A DNA stretch of 61,635 nucleotides, from positions 1-61,635 of the forward strand of contig JABXKU010000015.1 in assembly GCA_013619105.1 (NCBI GenBank), read 5' to 3'. The stretch's first letter is position 1. Each line of letters starts with the position of its first letter. The translations under genes and the position numbers were made by a program. The notes beneath the pieces were generated by a model, which worked only from the letters and a program-made list of their open reading frames with translations, ran no database searches and had not been told where the DNA came from. Source of the DNA: Desulfuromonadales bacterium (GTDB lineage Bacteria > Desulfobacterota > Desulfuromonadia > Desulfuromonadales > Syntrophotaleaceae). Below, in pieces: positions 36,731-44,435 of this stretch.

Positions 36731-36907
36731 ATGAGCATCTATCGCAAATGGTATTGCACCTGCACCGGAACCCCCCTCGAGCTCGGATCTAAAGAATTAC
36801 TCGAAGATGAACCGTTGGAGCCGACCTGCGAACTCTGCGGCGCTACCCCCTCCTCTGATCCGAAAAAGACCATCATCTACCGTGAAATCGAAGACTGGGA
36901 CGACTGA
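36731..36907 (+). CDS. 58-residue zinc-ribbon protein
   Basis: A short gene with an excellent AGGAGG five bases before the ATG. The product begins MSIYRKWYCTCTGTPLEL and has two cysteine pairs, CTC (residues 9-11) and CELC (residues 33-36), followed by KKTIIYREIEDWDD. The spacing suggests a small rubredoxin- or zinc-ribbon-like fold. The acidic tail suggests a soluble protein. The stop codon is the first base triplet of element B copy 2. Function unknown. Confidence 0.7.
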   Translation: MSIYRKWYCTCTGTPLELGSKELLEDEPLEPTCELCGATPSSDPKKTIIYREIEDWDD

Positions 36908-37022
36908 TGGCGTCGCCAAAAGTACGCCCTACTGCGTTGCTGCGTTTTTTTCAGGACTTCACCATACTCCTGTATGCCTTCACCCCTGAAAAACCGCTGC
37001 GCCTTGTAAACCGAATTTTTTG
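36906..37022 (+). repeat. palindromic element B, copy 2
   Basis: About 117 bp, same orientation as copy 1. Shared blocks are GATGGCGTCGC, CCTACTGCGTTGC, TTTTTCAGGACTTC, CTTCACCCCTGAAAAA and GCGCCTTGTA/CGCCTTGTA. The central stem is TTTTTCAGG/CCTGAAAAA. It starts in the stop codon of the zinc-ribbon gene. Confidence 0.8.
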
Positions 37023-37053
37023 TTTAGCTATCCGATAAGGCCGCAAGCATGGC

Positions 37054-37227
37054 TCAGTCAGATGCTCGGGTAAAGAGCACAAAAGCCATAGCTGGACGTT
37101 TACTGGCCTCGCGCATAGCGAACTGGATGTTCTCGTAATGCCAGCCGGCCGCAGTCCATTCGTTGAGAATCCCTTCCAATGCATCATCCGTTACCAGGCT
37201 GGTTTCAACGACCTTGTATTCCAGCAT
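37054..37227 (-). CDS. DUF4177-family small protein
   Basis: 57 residues on the minus strand. It starts MLEYKVVETSLVTDDALE and contains ILNEWTAAGWHYENIQFA, the YKVV...LN..G.EGW pattern of DUF4177 proteins. AGGAG precedes the ATG with a spacer of about 12. The family has no known biochemical role. It lies downstream of asnS on the same strand, 107 bp after its stop codon, and faces element B copy 2. Confidence 0.7.
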   Translation of the reverse strand: MLEYKVVETSLVTDDALEGILNEWTAAGWHYENIQFAMREASKRPAMAFVLFTRASD

Positions 37228-37333
37228 CCCGTTTCCGCTCCTGTCTTTGGCTCTGTAGATTAATACCAGTCCCCCTCAGCTTCGGCTGCGCCGAGGGAAA
37301 CTTAAAAGTTAACTGTACGTTTTTGCGAATGTA

Positions 37334-38740
37334 TTAAAAATTGGCGTTGCCTGGCGTACGAGGAAAAGGGATCACATCGCGGATATTCTCCATGCCTGTA
37401 ACGTACATCAGCAACCGCTCAAAACCGAGACCGAAACCCGAGTGCGGACAACTTCCCCAGCGGCGGCTATCCAGATACCACCAGAGGTTTTGTGGATCGA
37501 TACCGCAAGCTCCCATCTTGCTTTCCAGCACATCGAGACGCTCTTCCCGCTGACTGCCGCCAATGATCTCGCCAACCCTCGGCACTAGCAGATCCATCGC
37601 CGCCACCGTCTTGCCGTCATCGTTCTGGCGCATGTAAAAAGCTTTAATATCAGCTGGATAGTCCGTGACAAACAGCGGCCCACCGACCACCTCCTCGGTC
37701 AGGTAGCGTTCATGTTCCGACTGCAAATCCGCTCCCCAAGCGACCGGAAATTCAAAGCTGCGGCCCGCCTGTTCAAGCCGTCGTACCGCCTCGCTGTAAC
37801 TCATGGTCTGAAACTCGGCCTTGGCCAACGTCTCAAGTTTAGCGAGCAGGCCCTTTTCGATACGCTCATCGAAAAAAGCCAGATCCTCCCCACACTCCTG
37901 CAGGGCATAGGTCACCAGGTAACGAAGAAAATCTTCGGCCAGAGCGCAGTCCTCGGCCAGGTCAGCAAAGGCCATCTCCGGTTCAATCATCCAGAATTCA
38001 GCAGCATGGCGGCTGGTATTGCTGTTTTCAGCACGGAAGGTCGGACCAAAAGTATAAATGTCGGAAAAAGCACTGGCAAATAGTTCACCCTGCAGTTGGC
38101 CACTAACGGTCAGACCGGTTCTATGGCTAAAAAAATCCTGTTGCCAATCGATGGAACCATCCAACTTCGCGGGCTCAGCCGCATCGAGGGTGGTGACCCG
38201 AAACATCTCGCCGGCTCCCTCGCAATCGTTGCCGGTAATAATTGGCGTATGGACGTAGAGAAAACCCCGCTCCCGGAAAAAACTATGAATTGCGAAAGAC
38301 AAAGCACTGCGCACCCGAAACACGGCACCAAAAGCGTTGGCTCGCGGCCGCAGATGAGCGATGGACCTAAGGTACTCGAAGGAATGGCGTTTCTTCTGCA
38401 ACGGATAGGCAGCGTCACTGGTTCCTAACAATTTTACTCGGTGGGCATGCACCTCCCAACGCTGGCCAGCAGCCGGTGAAGCGACCAAGGCACCCTCCAC
38501 CTCTAGGCAAGCCCCCGTACCACAGCGTACCGCAGCCTCATAGTGCTCCACGTCGGGGCCCAGGACTACCTGCAGAGAAGCAAAACAGGAACCGTCATTC
38601 AAGGCAATGAAAGCGACCTCTTTGCCTCGCCGTACGGTCCGGGTCCAGCCCCGCACGATGATTCGCTCCTTGGCCTCCGCGGTGGCCAATGCCTCTTTAA
38701 TACGGATACGTCCTTGCCGCCTGTCGGTAGAATTATTCAT
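37334..38740 (-). CDS. asnS: asparaginyl-tRNA synthetase
   Basis: A 468-residue class IIb synthetase. The N-terminal OB fold (RIIVRGWTRTVRRGKEVAFIALNDGS) recognises the anticodon. The catalytic core has FLYVHTPIITGNDCEGAGEMF, GQLQGELFASAFSDIYTFGPTFRAENSNTSRHAAEFWMIEPE and the C-terminal GLGFERLLMYVTGMENIRDVIPFPR of motif 3. The insert between motifs is that of AsnRS rather than AspRS. The ATG at 38740 is preferred; an earlier start 20 codons upstream would cross the likely promoter region. Confidence 0.95.
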   Translation of the reverse strand: MNNSTDRRQGRIRIKEALATAEAKERIIVRGWTRTVRRGKEVAFIALNDGSCFASLQVVLGPDVEHYEAAVRCGTGACLEVEGALVASPAAGQRWEVHAHRVKLLGTSDAAYPLQKKRHSFEYLRSIAHLRPRANAFGAVFRVRSALSFAIHSFFRERGFLYVHTPIITGNDCEGAGEMFRVTTLDAAEPAKLDGSIDWQQDFFSHRTGLTVSGQLQGELFASAFSDIYTFGPTFRAENSNTSRHAAEFWMIEPEMAFADLAEDCALAEDFLRYLVTYALQECGEDLAFFDERIEKGLLAKLETLAKAEFQTMSYSEAVRRLEQAGRSFEFPVAWGADLQSEHERYLTEEVVGGPLFVTDYPADIKAFYMRQNDDGKTVAAMDLLVPRVGEIIGGSQREERLDVLESKMGACGIDPQNLWWYLDSRRWGSCPHSGFGLGFERLLMYVTGMENIRDVIPFPRTPGNANF

Positions 38741-38799
38741 GCTATCCCATTCCTTGTTGTCCTGTTTTGGTCGGTACCCAGCCCAAGGGACGTAATTCA

Positions 38800-38824
38800 T
38801 TTACTATTGAGGCCTCAGAGTAAA
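38800..38824. promoter_or_regulatory. 25-bp near-perfect palindrome upstream of asnS
   Basis: TTTACT and AGTAAA flank the perfect palindrome TGAGGCCTCA, 60 bp upstream of the asnS start codon on the minus strand. No T-run follows on either strand, so an operator is more likely than a terminator. A second perfect palindrome, GGAGAC-AA-GTCTCC, lies at 38866-38879. Confidence 0.4.
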
Positions 38825-39021
38825 TCAAAAAAGCGTTTCAAGTCGAGCATGTTTCACTAAATCATGGAGACAAGTCTCCGTACCTTTGAGGAGAAAGACC
38901 TGTTTCATGAATAATCTATCCCACGGCACCCGGTTGCAAATGAGTTCCGCTTGGTTTAATCTGCCAGCAAAATTAATCGTTTATGTTACTAACTAGTGAC
39001 CATTCGGAAACTATGGATGGA
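38825..39021. other. non-coding stretch between asnS and element A copy 2
   Basis: No supported gene. A 29-codon plus-strand frame starting at 38907, behind GAGGAGA, is the best candidate, but it is too short to judge. The stretch holds the GGAGAC-AA-GTCTCC palindrome at 38866-38879. Confidence 0.5.
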
Positions 39022-39246
39022 CACAGTGCAGTTTTCATATGGGAAACGAGCTATTTTCTCCAAGGTCAAGGAAATCAAGCGCTTGCGCGGAGGCGTAGCT
39101 GTTTACGCCGCACCATTTTGCAGGACAGCGAAATGGGACAGCCTCTGGCTGCCCGAAGGGCAAGGGCCAGGGATGGCCCGAGTCACAAGCAAGCGCGCGG
39201 ATTGACGTCGAGATTGGGGAAAAGGGCCGTTTCCGGATGAAAACTA
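39022..39246 (+). repeat. palindromic element A, copy 2, with nested insert
   Basis: About 225 bp with end arms GTTTTCATATGGGAAACG and CGTTTCCGGATGAAAAC. It shares CACAGTGCAGTTTTCATATG and AAGGTCAAGGAAATCAAGCG with copy 3. It is longer than the others because a 73-bp block (39114-39186) interrupts it after GCCGCAC; the block is bordered by CAC on both sides. It ends 30 bp before the PadR-type gene. Confidence 0.8.
39114..39186. repeat. 73-bp insert made of small hairpins, inside element A copy 2
   Basis: The insert is absent from copies 1 and 3. It holds four short inverted repeats in a row: CATTT...AAATG (39114-39135), CAGCC-TCT-GGCTG (39139-39151), GCCC-GAA-GGGC (39151-39161) and GGGCCA-GGGA-TGGCCC (39164-39179). 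CAC occurs at both edges (39111-39113 and 39184-39186). Confidence 0.6.
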
Positions 39247-39276
39247 AATTTATTTCCTGATCCAGAAAGGAATCTC

Positions 39277-39681
39277 ATGCCCCGCGGAGCCTGTCGTCAG
39301 GGCCGGGGACGTGGCCCGCAGGGCGGCGGCTTCGGCAACATTCCTCGATTTATCGAGCCGGTGGTTCTGCTGCTGCTCAAACAGTTGGGCAGCGCTCACG
39401 GCTACCAATTAGCCAGCGAACTACCCGAACACAGCTTGACCGGTGCGACTGTCGACCGAGGCGCTCTTTACCGAACCCTGCGCCAACTTGAAATCGACGG
39501 CCACGTGACCTCCGATTGGGATGTCTCCGGTCACGGACCAGCCAAACGCCTCTACCGCCTGACCCCGGGAGGCGAAAAGTTTCTGCAACAATGGACTCTG
39601 CTCGTCGAGAAAATGGCCGGTGCCATGAGCGATTTTGTCGGCAAGGTACGGGATCTTGACCGTGAGGAAACTCAAAAATAA
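39277..39681 (+). CDS. PadR-family transcriptional regulator
   Basis: 134 residues. After an Arg/Gly-rich N terminus (PRGACRQGRGRGPQGGG) comes a PadR winged helix: FIEPVVLLLLKQLGSAHGYQLASEL, then GALYRTLRQLEIDGHVTSDWD and the wing AKRLYRLTPGGEKFL. PadR proteins are usually dimeric repressors that respond to small ligands or stress. The C-terminal helix (about 105-130) probably dimerises. AAAGGAA precedes the ATG. No target gene adjoins it: it is bracketed by two direct copies of element A and closed by a terminator, so it stands as an isolated unit. Confidence 0.88.
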   Translation: MPRGACRQGRGRGPQGGGFGNIPRFIEPVVLLLLKQLGSAHGYQLASELPEHSLTGATVDRGALYRTLRQLEIDGHVTSDWDVSGHGPAKRLYRLTPGGEKFLQQWTLLVEKMAGAMSDFVGKVRDLDREETQK

Positions 39682-39705
39682 GTACATCGACGCCAGCAGA
39701 AAAAC

Positions 39706-39738
39706 AAAAAAAGGACGGCTTATAGCCGTCCTTTTTTA
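39706..39738. terminator. intrinsic terminator after the PadR gene
   Basis: AAGGACGGC-TTATA-GCCGTCCTT with A-run before and T-run after; it can work in both directions. Confidence 0.85.
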
Positions 39739-39756
39739 TTCTGTTCTCATCATAAC

Positions 39757-39897
39757 ACAGTGCAGTTTTCATATGGGAAACGAGCAATTTTTCCCAAGGT
39801 CAAGGAAATCAAGCGCTTGCACGGAGGCGTAGCTGTTTACGCCGCACACGCAAACGCCGAAATTGGGGAAAAGAGCCGTTTCCGGATGAAAACTAGT
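39757..39897 (+). repeat. palindromic element A, copy 3
   Basis: About 141 bp with arms GTTTTCATATGGGAAACG and CGTTTCCGGATGAAAAC, same orientation as copy 2. It lacks the 73-bp insert and has a deletion in the right half (GCCGCAC is followed by ACGCAAACGCCG). Its right edge overlaps the stop codon of prfC (minus strand, 39893-39895). Confidence 0.8.
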
Positions 39898-41479
39898 TAT
39901 GCTCCCGCGTCTTGTGGAACACAATCTCAGGCCACTGTTCTATGGTGTGTCCCAGGCGCCATTCACTAGAGGCCAGGAAAGCCAACCCGCCCTCAGAATC
40001 CTTAGCCAGGTTAGCTTGGTTTTTCTTCTCGAATTCTTCCATTTTTTGGTTATCTTCGCAATCCACCCAACGGGCGGTGGCGTAGGTAATTCCCTCATAC
40101 AGCGCATCGACGCCGTACTCATTCTGCAGCCGGGACATGATCACATCAAACTGCAGCACCCCGACGGCACCAAGAATATAGTCACTATTGATCAGCGGCC
40201 GAAACAGCTGCACTGCCCCTTCCTCGGCCAATTGCTTCAAGCCCTTTTCAAGCTGCTTGGTCTTCATAGGATTCTTTAGCCGCACCCGACGAAAGTGCTC
40301 GGGAGCAAAGCTGGGAATGCCGATGAATTTCAAGGGCTCTTTGTCGCTGAAGGTGTCTCCGATTTTAATCGTGCCATGGTTATGGATACCGATGATATCA
40401 CCGGGGAAGGCTTCCTCAACATTGGCACGGTCCTGAGCCATGAAGATTGTGGCGTTGGCCAGGATCACATCTTTGCCAATGCGATGATGCTTGACCTTCA
40501 TGCCGCGCTTGAAAGTGCCAGAGCACACCCTAAAAAAGGCGATACGGTCACGATGGGCAGGGTCCATATTTGCCTGAATCTTGAAGACAAAGCCGGAGAA
40601 GGGCTCCTCGTAAGGAGAGACCTCCCGGGTCAGGGTCTGGGCAGGACGGGGAGCCGGTGCCAGCTCGACAAAAGCCTCGAGCATTTCCTCAACACCAAAG
40701 TTGTTGATGGCACTGCCGAAAAACACTGGAGTCTGGTTGCCTTTTAGGTATTGTTCAAGGTCGAAGGGATTAGCAGCCCCTTCCAGCAGTTCGATATCTT
40801 CGCGTAGTTCATCAGCCTGACTACCGAGCAGTTCGTCGAGGCGTGGGTCAGATAGATCATCGATCACCACCGCATCCTGGGTGCGAGTCTCCTGCCCCGG
40901 CATGAACAGACTCAGGCGTTTGCGGTAGAGGTTATAGGTGCCCTTAAAACGTTTACCCATGCCGATGGGCCAGGACAGAGGCGCGCATTCGACCTGCAGG
41001 GTCTCTTCGATATCGGCCAAGATATCGAGAGGCTCCAAACCTTCGCGATCGAGCTTGTTGATAAAGGTCATAATCGGCGTGTTGCGCATGCGACAGACTT
41101 CCATCAACTTACGGGTCTGGGTTTCGACCCCTTTAGCGTTATCAATAACCATCAGCGCGCTGTCGACAGCAGTCAAAACCCGGTAGGTATCTTCGGAAAA
41201 ATCCTGATGACCTGGGGTATCGAGCAGGTTGACTTCACAATCCCGGTAATTGAACTTCATCACCGACGAAGTGACCGAAATGCCACGCTCCTGCTCCATG
41301 GCCATCCAGTCACTGGTGGCATGGCGAGCCGCCTTGCGGGCCTTAACCGCCCCGGCCATTTGAATCGCCCCACCGAACAACAACAATTTTTCGGTCAGGG
41401 TGGTTTTACCGGCATCGGGATGGCTGATAATACCAAATGTGCGGCGACGGTCGACTTCCTTACGATGATTCTTGCTCAC
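39893..41479 (-). CDS. prfC: peptide chain release factor 3
   Basis: A 528-residue translational GTPase that removes RF1/RF2 from the ribosome after termination. G1 is in [15 protein letters not shown], the switch region in [13 protein letters not shown]3 is [14 protein letters not shown] and G4 is NKLDRE. The RF3-type domains follow: [17 protein letters not shown] and [17 protein letters not shown]. The start is GTG with AAAGGGT 6 bases upstream. Its stop codon falls in element A copy 3. The gene has a strong promoter with an intrinsic terminator between promoter and start codon. Confidence 0.95.
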   Translation of the reverse strand: MSKNHRKEVDRRRTFGIISHPDAGKTTLTEKLLLFGGAIQMAGAVKARKAARHATSDWMAMEQERGISVTSSVMKFNYRDCEVNLLDTPGHQDFSEDTYRVLTAVDSALMVIDNAKGVETQTRKLMEVCRMRNTPIMTFINKLDREGLEPLDILADIEETLQVECAPLSWPIGMGKRFKGTYNLYRKRLSLFMPGQETRTQDAVVIDDLSDPRLDELLGSQADELREDIELLEGAANPFDLEQYLKGNQTPVFFGSAINNFGVEEMLEAFVELAPAPRPAQTLTREVSPYEEPFSGFVFKIQANMDPAHRDRIAFFRVCSGTFKRGMKVKHHRIGKDVILANATIFMAQDRANVEEAFPGDIIGIHNHGTIKIGDTFSDKEPLKFIGIPSFAPEHFRRVRLKNPMKTKQLEKGLKQLAEEGAVQLFRPLINSDYILGAVGVLQFDVIMSRLQNEYGVDALYEGITYATARWVDCEDNQKMEEFEKKNQANLAKDSEGGLAFLASSEWRLGHTIEQWPEIVFHKTREHN

Positions 41480-41513
41480 TTTATTACCCTTTGTTCAGCA
41501 ATCTTCTGCAGAT

Positions 41514-41537
41514 AAAAAAACCGGGCCAAAAGGCCCG
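41514..41537 (-). terminator. intrinsic terminator in the prfC leader
   Basis: On the minus strand CGGGCC-TTTT-GGCCCG is followed by seven T. It lies between the promoter (41549-41578) and the prfC start at 41479, with no minus-strand gene upstream that it could end. It is therefore a candidate attenuator. Confidence 0.7.
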
Positions 41538-41548
41538 ATGAACAGTGG

Positions 41549-41578
41549 ATCATAGCCCAAAACAAGGCAAAAGGTCAA
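41549..41578 (-). promoter_or_regulatory. sigma-70 promoter for prfC
   Basis: On the minus strand TTGACC (41578-41573), 18 bases, then TATGAT (41554-41549). The expected transcript start, near 41542, is only a few bases before the terminator hairpin. Confidence 0.65.
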
Positions 41579-41614
41579 TGGGAAGCAACATCCCGCAACT
41601 CGAGAGTGGCCGGT

Positions 41615-41631
41615 GACCGTTTCAAATGGTC
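41615..41631. promoter_or_regulatory. 17-bp palindrome between prfC and the TonB receptor gene
   Basis: GACCGTTTCAAATGGTC is a palindrome apart from one central mismatch pair. It lies between the divergent promoters of prfC and the TonB-dependent receptor gene and could be an operator. Confidence 0.35.
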
Positions 41632-41651
41632 CCAACATGTGATAGCGCAAT

Positions 41652-41680
41652 TTGACACGACCCCATTTATCAACTAGACC
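41652..41680 (+). promoter_or_regulatory. possible promoter for the TonB receptor operon
   Basis: A perfect TTGACA (41652-41657), then 17 bases and TAGACC (41675-41680), about 70 bp before the receptor start codon. The -10 box is poor. Confidence 0.4.
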
Positions 41681-41749
41681 TTTAAAAGGCGCAAATTAAT
41701 TATTTTTCAAATACAGCACATTGTACATCACTTGATCTGGGGAAATGTC

Positions 41750-43813
41750 ATGGCCGCAAAAATCTTCCTCACCGACTCGATCCGACCACTAGCCCGGCTG
41801 CTCTTTTGCACGTTGGGGATTCTGTGTTTATTGTTATGGAGCCTACCCGCCATAGGAGCAACCTCCCCAGCCGTTAACAACGAGTCTACAGGGGCTCTGC
41901 TGAGTCTGAGTATCGAAGAACTGCTCCGACTTGAAATCACCTCAGCGGCTAAAAAACCGCAGACTATCAGTAACACGGCAGCGGCAATCTTTGTCATCAC
42001 CCAGGAAGACATCCGACGCTGTGGGGCCACCAGCATTCCTGAAGCACTGCGCCTTGCACCGGGCGTCAATGTGGCACGTCTAGACGGCAATAAATGGGCC
42101 ATCACCATCCGCGGTTTTAACGGCCGTTTCGCCAACAAGTTATTAGTGCTCATGGATGGGCGCAGCGTTTACACCCCCCTATTTTCCGGCGTCTACTGGG
42201 ACGCACAGGACACCCTGCTGGAAGATATTGAGCGCATCGAAGTGATCCGCGGTCCGGGCGCCACCCTGTGGGGCGCCAACGCGGTCAACGGCGTCATAAG
42301 TATCATTACCAAGCACAGCGCAAAGACTCACGGCCTGCTCGTAAAAGGGGGTTATGGCAGCGAGGAACAGGGCTTCGGTGGGGTCCGATACGGTAGCCCC
42401 ATCGGCAAGGATGGCAACTACCGAGCCTACGTAAAATACTTCAACCGGGACGGCTATGATGCCATCGGAGGAGGCGAAGCAGCCGACGACTGGAATGCCT
42501 TTCGCAGCGGTTTTCGCTATGACAGTCGCCTGGGCTCGCGGGACACCCTGACCGTTCAGGGCGATGCCTATAGCGGAACTGAAGGCCAAACGGACGAAAA
42601 CTTAAGCCTGCTCGCGCCAACTTTTCGCGCCATATCGGACAGCGATACTGATTTTTCTGGCGGCAATCTGTTGCTCCGCTGGCAGCGAACATTTTCCACA
42701 TCATCCAACCTGACTCTGCAGGTCTATTACGATCATACCAAGCGGGACGAAACCGCCCTGGTGAAAGAAGTCCGCGACACCCTGGACATCGACTTCCAGC
42801 ACCGTCTTCCCATTGGCCGACGGCAGGAGATTATCTGGGGCCTTGCCTATCGCGCCAGTTGGGACGACATCGACTCGCACGAGCCGGCCATCATCATTAG
42901 TGATGGCACCCAGACCGACCACATGACCAGTCTTTTCATCCAGGACGAAATTACCCTTAAAAATGATCTACTGCGGCTGGTTCTCGGTACCAAGGTCGAA
43001 CATAACGACTATACCGGTTTCGAATTCCAACCCAATGCCCGCCTCATCTGGACACCGAATGCGCACCATTCGCTATGGGCTGCCGTGTCCCGGGCTGTAC
43101 GTACCCCATCCCGGATCGAAGAAGACGCCATGATGTGGATCTATTTGATCCCGTCAACACCCCCGAACGTGATTACCGCCATTGGCAACAGCGAATACAA
43201 CAGCGAAAACCTGCTGGCCTGGGAACTTGGCTACCGAGCCATGCCGAACTCTGCCGTTTCCCTGGACCTGACCTTCTTCCTTAACAGCTACGACAATTTA
43301 CGCTCTTTTGAAAACCAGGCCCCCGACCTTACAACGCTACCGAATTACGTGAAAATTCCGGCCACTAACGATAATAAAATGAAAGCTGAAACCTGGGGTT
43401 TTGAGTTGGCTGGCGACTGGCAAGTAGCCAAATCCTGGCGACTGCAGGCCTCCTACAGTTATTTGCAAATGGATGTTCACGCGACTAAGAACAGCACGGA
43501 TGCTCTCAGTCTCAACTTAATGGATGGAACCAGCCCCGAACACCAGCTTTCTCTTCGTTCCTCTTTGGACCTGCCACACGACATCGAATTCGACCTCTGG
43601 CTGCGCTATACCGACGAACTTCCAGCTCGAAATACCGACGATTACCTGACCCTGGACCTGCGCCTCGGCTGGCAGCCTTGCCCCGACCTGGAATTGGCTC
43701 TAGTCGGTCAAAACCTGTTACAAAGCAGCCATCAAGAATACGACCCGGAATTCCAGACTCCAGGCTCGGAAGTACCTCGCGGTATCTATGGCCAGGCGGT
43801 CTGGCGCTATTGA
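41750..43813 (+). CDS. TonB-dependent outer-membrane receptor
   Basis: 687 residues with a signal peptide ending near LPAIGA. A plug domain (about residues 45-170) has TSAAKKPQTISNTAAAIFVITQEDI, RLAPGVNVARLDGNKWAITIRGFNGRFANKLLVLMDGRSVYTPL and IERIEVIRGPGATLWGANAVNGVISIIT. A 22-strand barrel region follows and ends in QAVWRY with the C-terminal aromatic residue. The plug resembles the BtuB/CirA group, but the ligand cannot be told. The ATG at 41750 has GGGGAAA 6 bases upstream; the in-frame TTG 18 bases earlier is less likely. It heads an operon with a YfiR-like gene and a GGDEF-EAL gene. Confidence 0.9.
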   Translation: MAAKIFLTDSIRPLARLLFCTLGILCLLLWSLPAIGATSPAVNNESTGALLSLSIEELLRLEITSAAKKPQTISNTAAAIFVITQEDIRRCGATSIPEALRLAPGVNVARLDGNKWAITIRGFNGRFANKLLVLMDGRSVYTPLFSGVYWDAQDTLLEDIERIEVIRGPGATLWGANAVNGVISIITKHSAKTHGLLVKGGYGSEEQGFGGVRYGSPIGKDGNYRAYVKYFNRDGYDAIGGGEAADDWNAFRSGFRYDSRLGSRDTLTVQGDAYSGTEGQTDENLSLLAPTFRAISDSDTDFSGGNLLLRWQRTFSTSSNLTLQVYYDHTKRDETALVKEVRDTLDIDFQHRLPIGRRQEIIWGLAYRASWDDIDSHEPAIIISDGTQTDHMTSLFIQDEITLKNDLLRLVLGTKVEHNDYTGFEFQPNARLIWTPNAHHSLWAAVSRAVRTPSRIEEDAMMWIYLIPSTPPNVITAIGNSEYNSENLLAWELGYRAMPNSAVSLDLTFFLNSYDNLRSFENQAPDLTTLPNYVKIPATNDNKMKAETWGFELAGDWQVAKSWRLQASYSYLQMDVHATKNSTDALSLNLMDGTSPEHQLSLRSSLDLPHDIEFDLWLRYTDELPARNTDDYLTLDLRLGWQPCPDLELALVGQNLLQSSHQEYDPEFQTPGSEVPRGIYGQAVWRY

Positions 43814-43853
43814 CTTGTGCAAATCCATCACAACAAAACATGATGCCCAATCT

Positions 43854-44435
43854 ATGAACTATTGCCTCTGGTTTAAACATATAGCGCTCTGGTCGATTAT
43901 GGGGCTGGTTTTCCTGGCCATGCCCACCACCGCCCAGGCCCATTTTGAAAAAGAGCAGGTCATGGCCGCCCTCATCTATAACTTTGCCCGTTTTGTCACC
44001 TGGCCCACAAACTCTTTTCCCGCACAGGACACTCCGCTGATCATTGCTGTCATAGGGGACGGCGCCATGCAAAAAGAGCTCTTCAACCTGAGGGGAAAGC
44101 AACTTGAAGGCCGAACCATCGTCGTACAACAGCTATCCCTTACGCAGGCATTGGAGCCGAATTCACCCTACCACATACTGTATATCCCTCCATCGCCCTC
44201 TAGACAACTTTTCAACCTTCTGGAAGCCGTGGCAAGGCGCCCGGTCCTGACCATCAGCGACATACAGGATTTTACCAGCAAAGGCGGCATGTTATACCTG
44301 CAAGACACCCAGCATACCATCAGTTTTTCCATTAACCTAGACAGCACCGAACAGGCCGACCTGGTCATTAGCTCCAAATTGTTTCGCCTAGCTAACTCGA
44401 TTATCAAAGACGGAAAAGTAAAGGAGGAGCCTTGA
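43854..44435 (+). CDS. YfiR-like periplasmic regulator (DUF4154)
   Basis: 193 residues. The signal peptide (IALWSIMGLVFLAMPTTAQA) is followed by the DUF4154 pattern: MAALIYNFARFVTWP, YHILYIPPS, PVLTISDIQDFTSKGGMLYL and ISFSINLDSTEQADLVISSKLFRLA. In Pseudomonas YfiR binds and restrains the membrane diguanylate cyclase YfiN, and its disulphides matter. The mature protein here has no cysteine at all. It lies between the TonB receptor and the GGDEF-EAL gene, overlapping the latter by 4 bp, so it probably regulates that enzyme. Confidence 0.85.
   Translation: MNYCLWFKHIALWSIMGLVFLAMPTTAQAHFEKEQVMAALIYNFARFVTWPTNSFPAQDTPLIIAVIGDGAMQKELFNLRGKQLEGRTIVVQQLSLTQALEPNSPYHILYIPPSPSRQLFNLLEAVARRPVLTISDIQDFTSKGGMLYLQDTQHTISFSINLDSTEQADLVISSKLFRLANSIIKDGKVKEEP

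Noticed and set aside
38907-38996. 29-codon frame behind GAGGAGA upstream of element A copy 2
   Set aside because: Too short and without recognisable features; kept only as a note.
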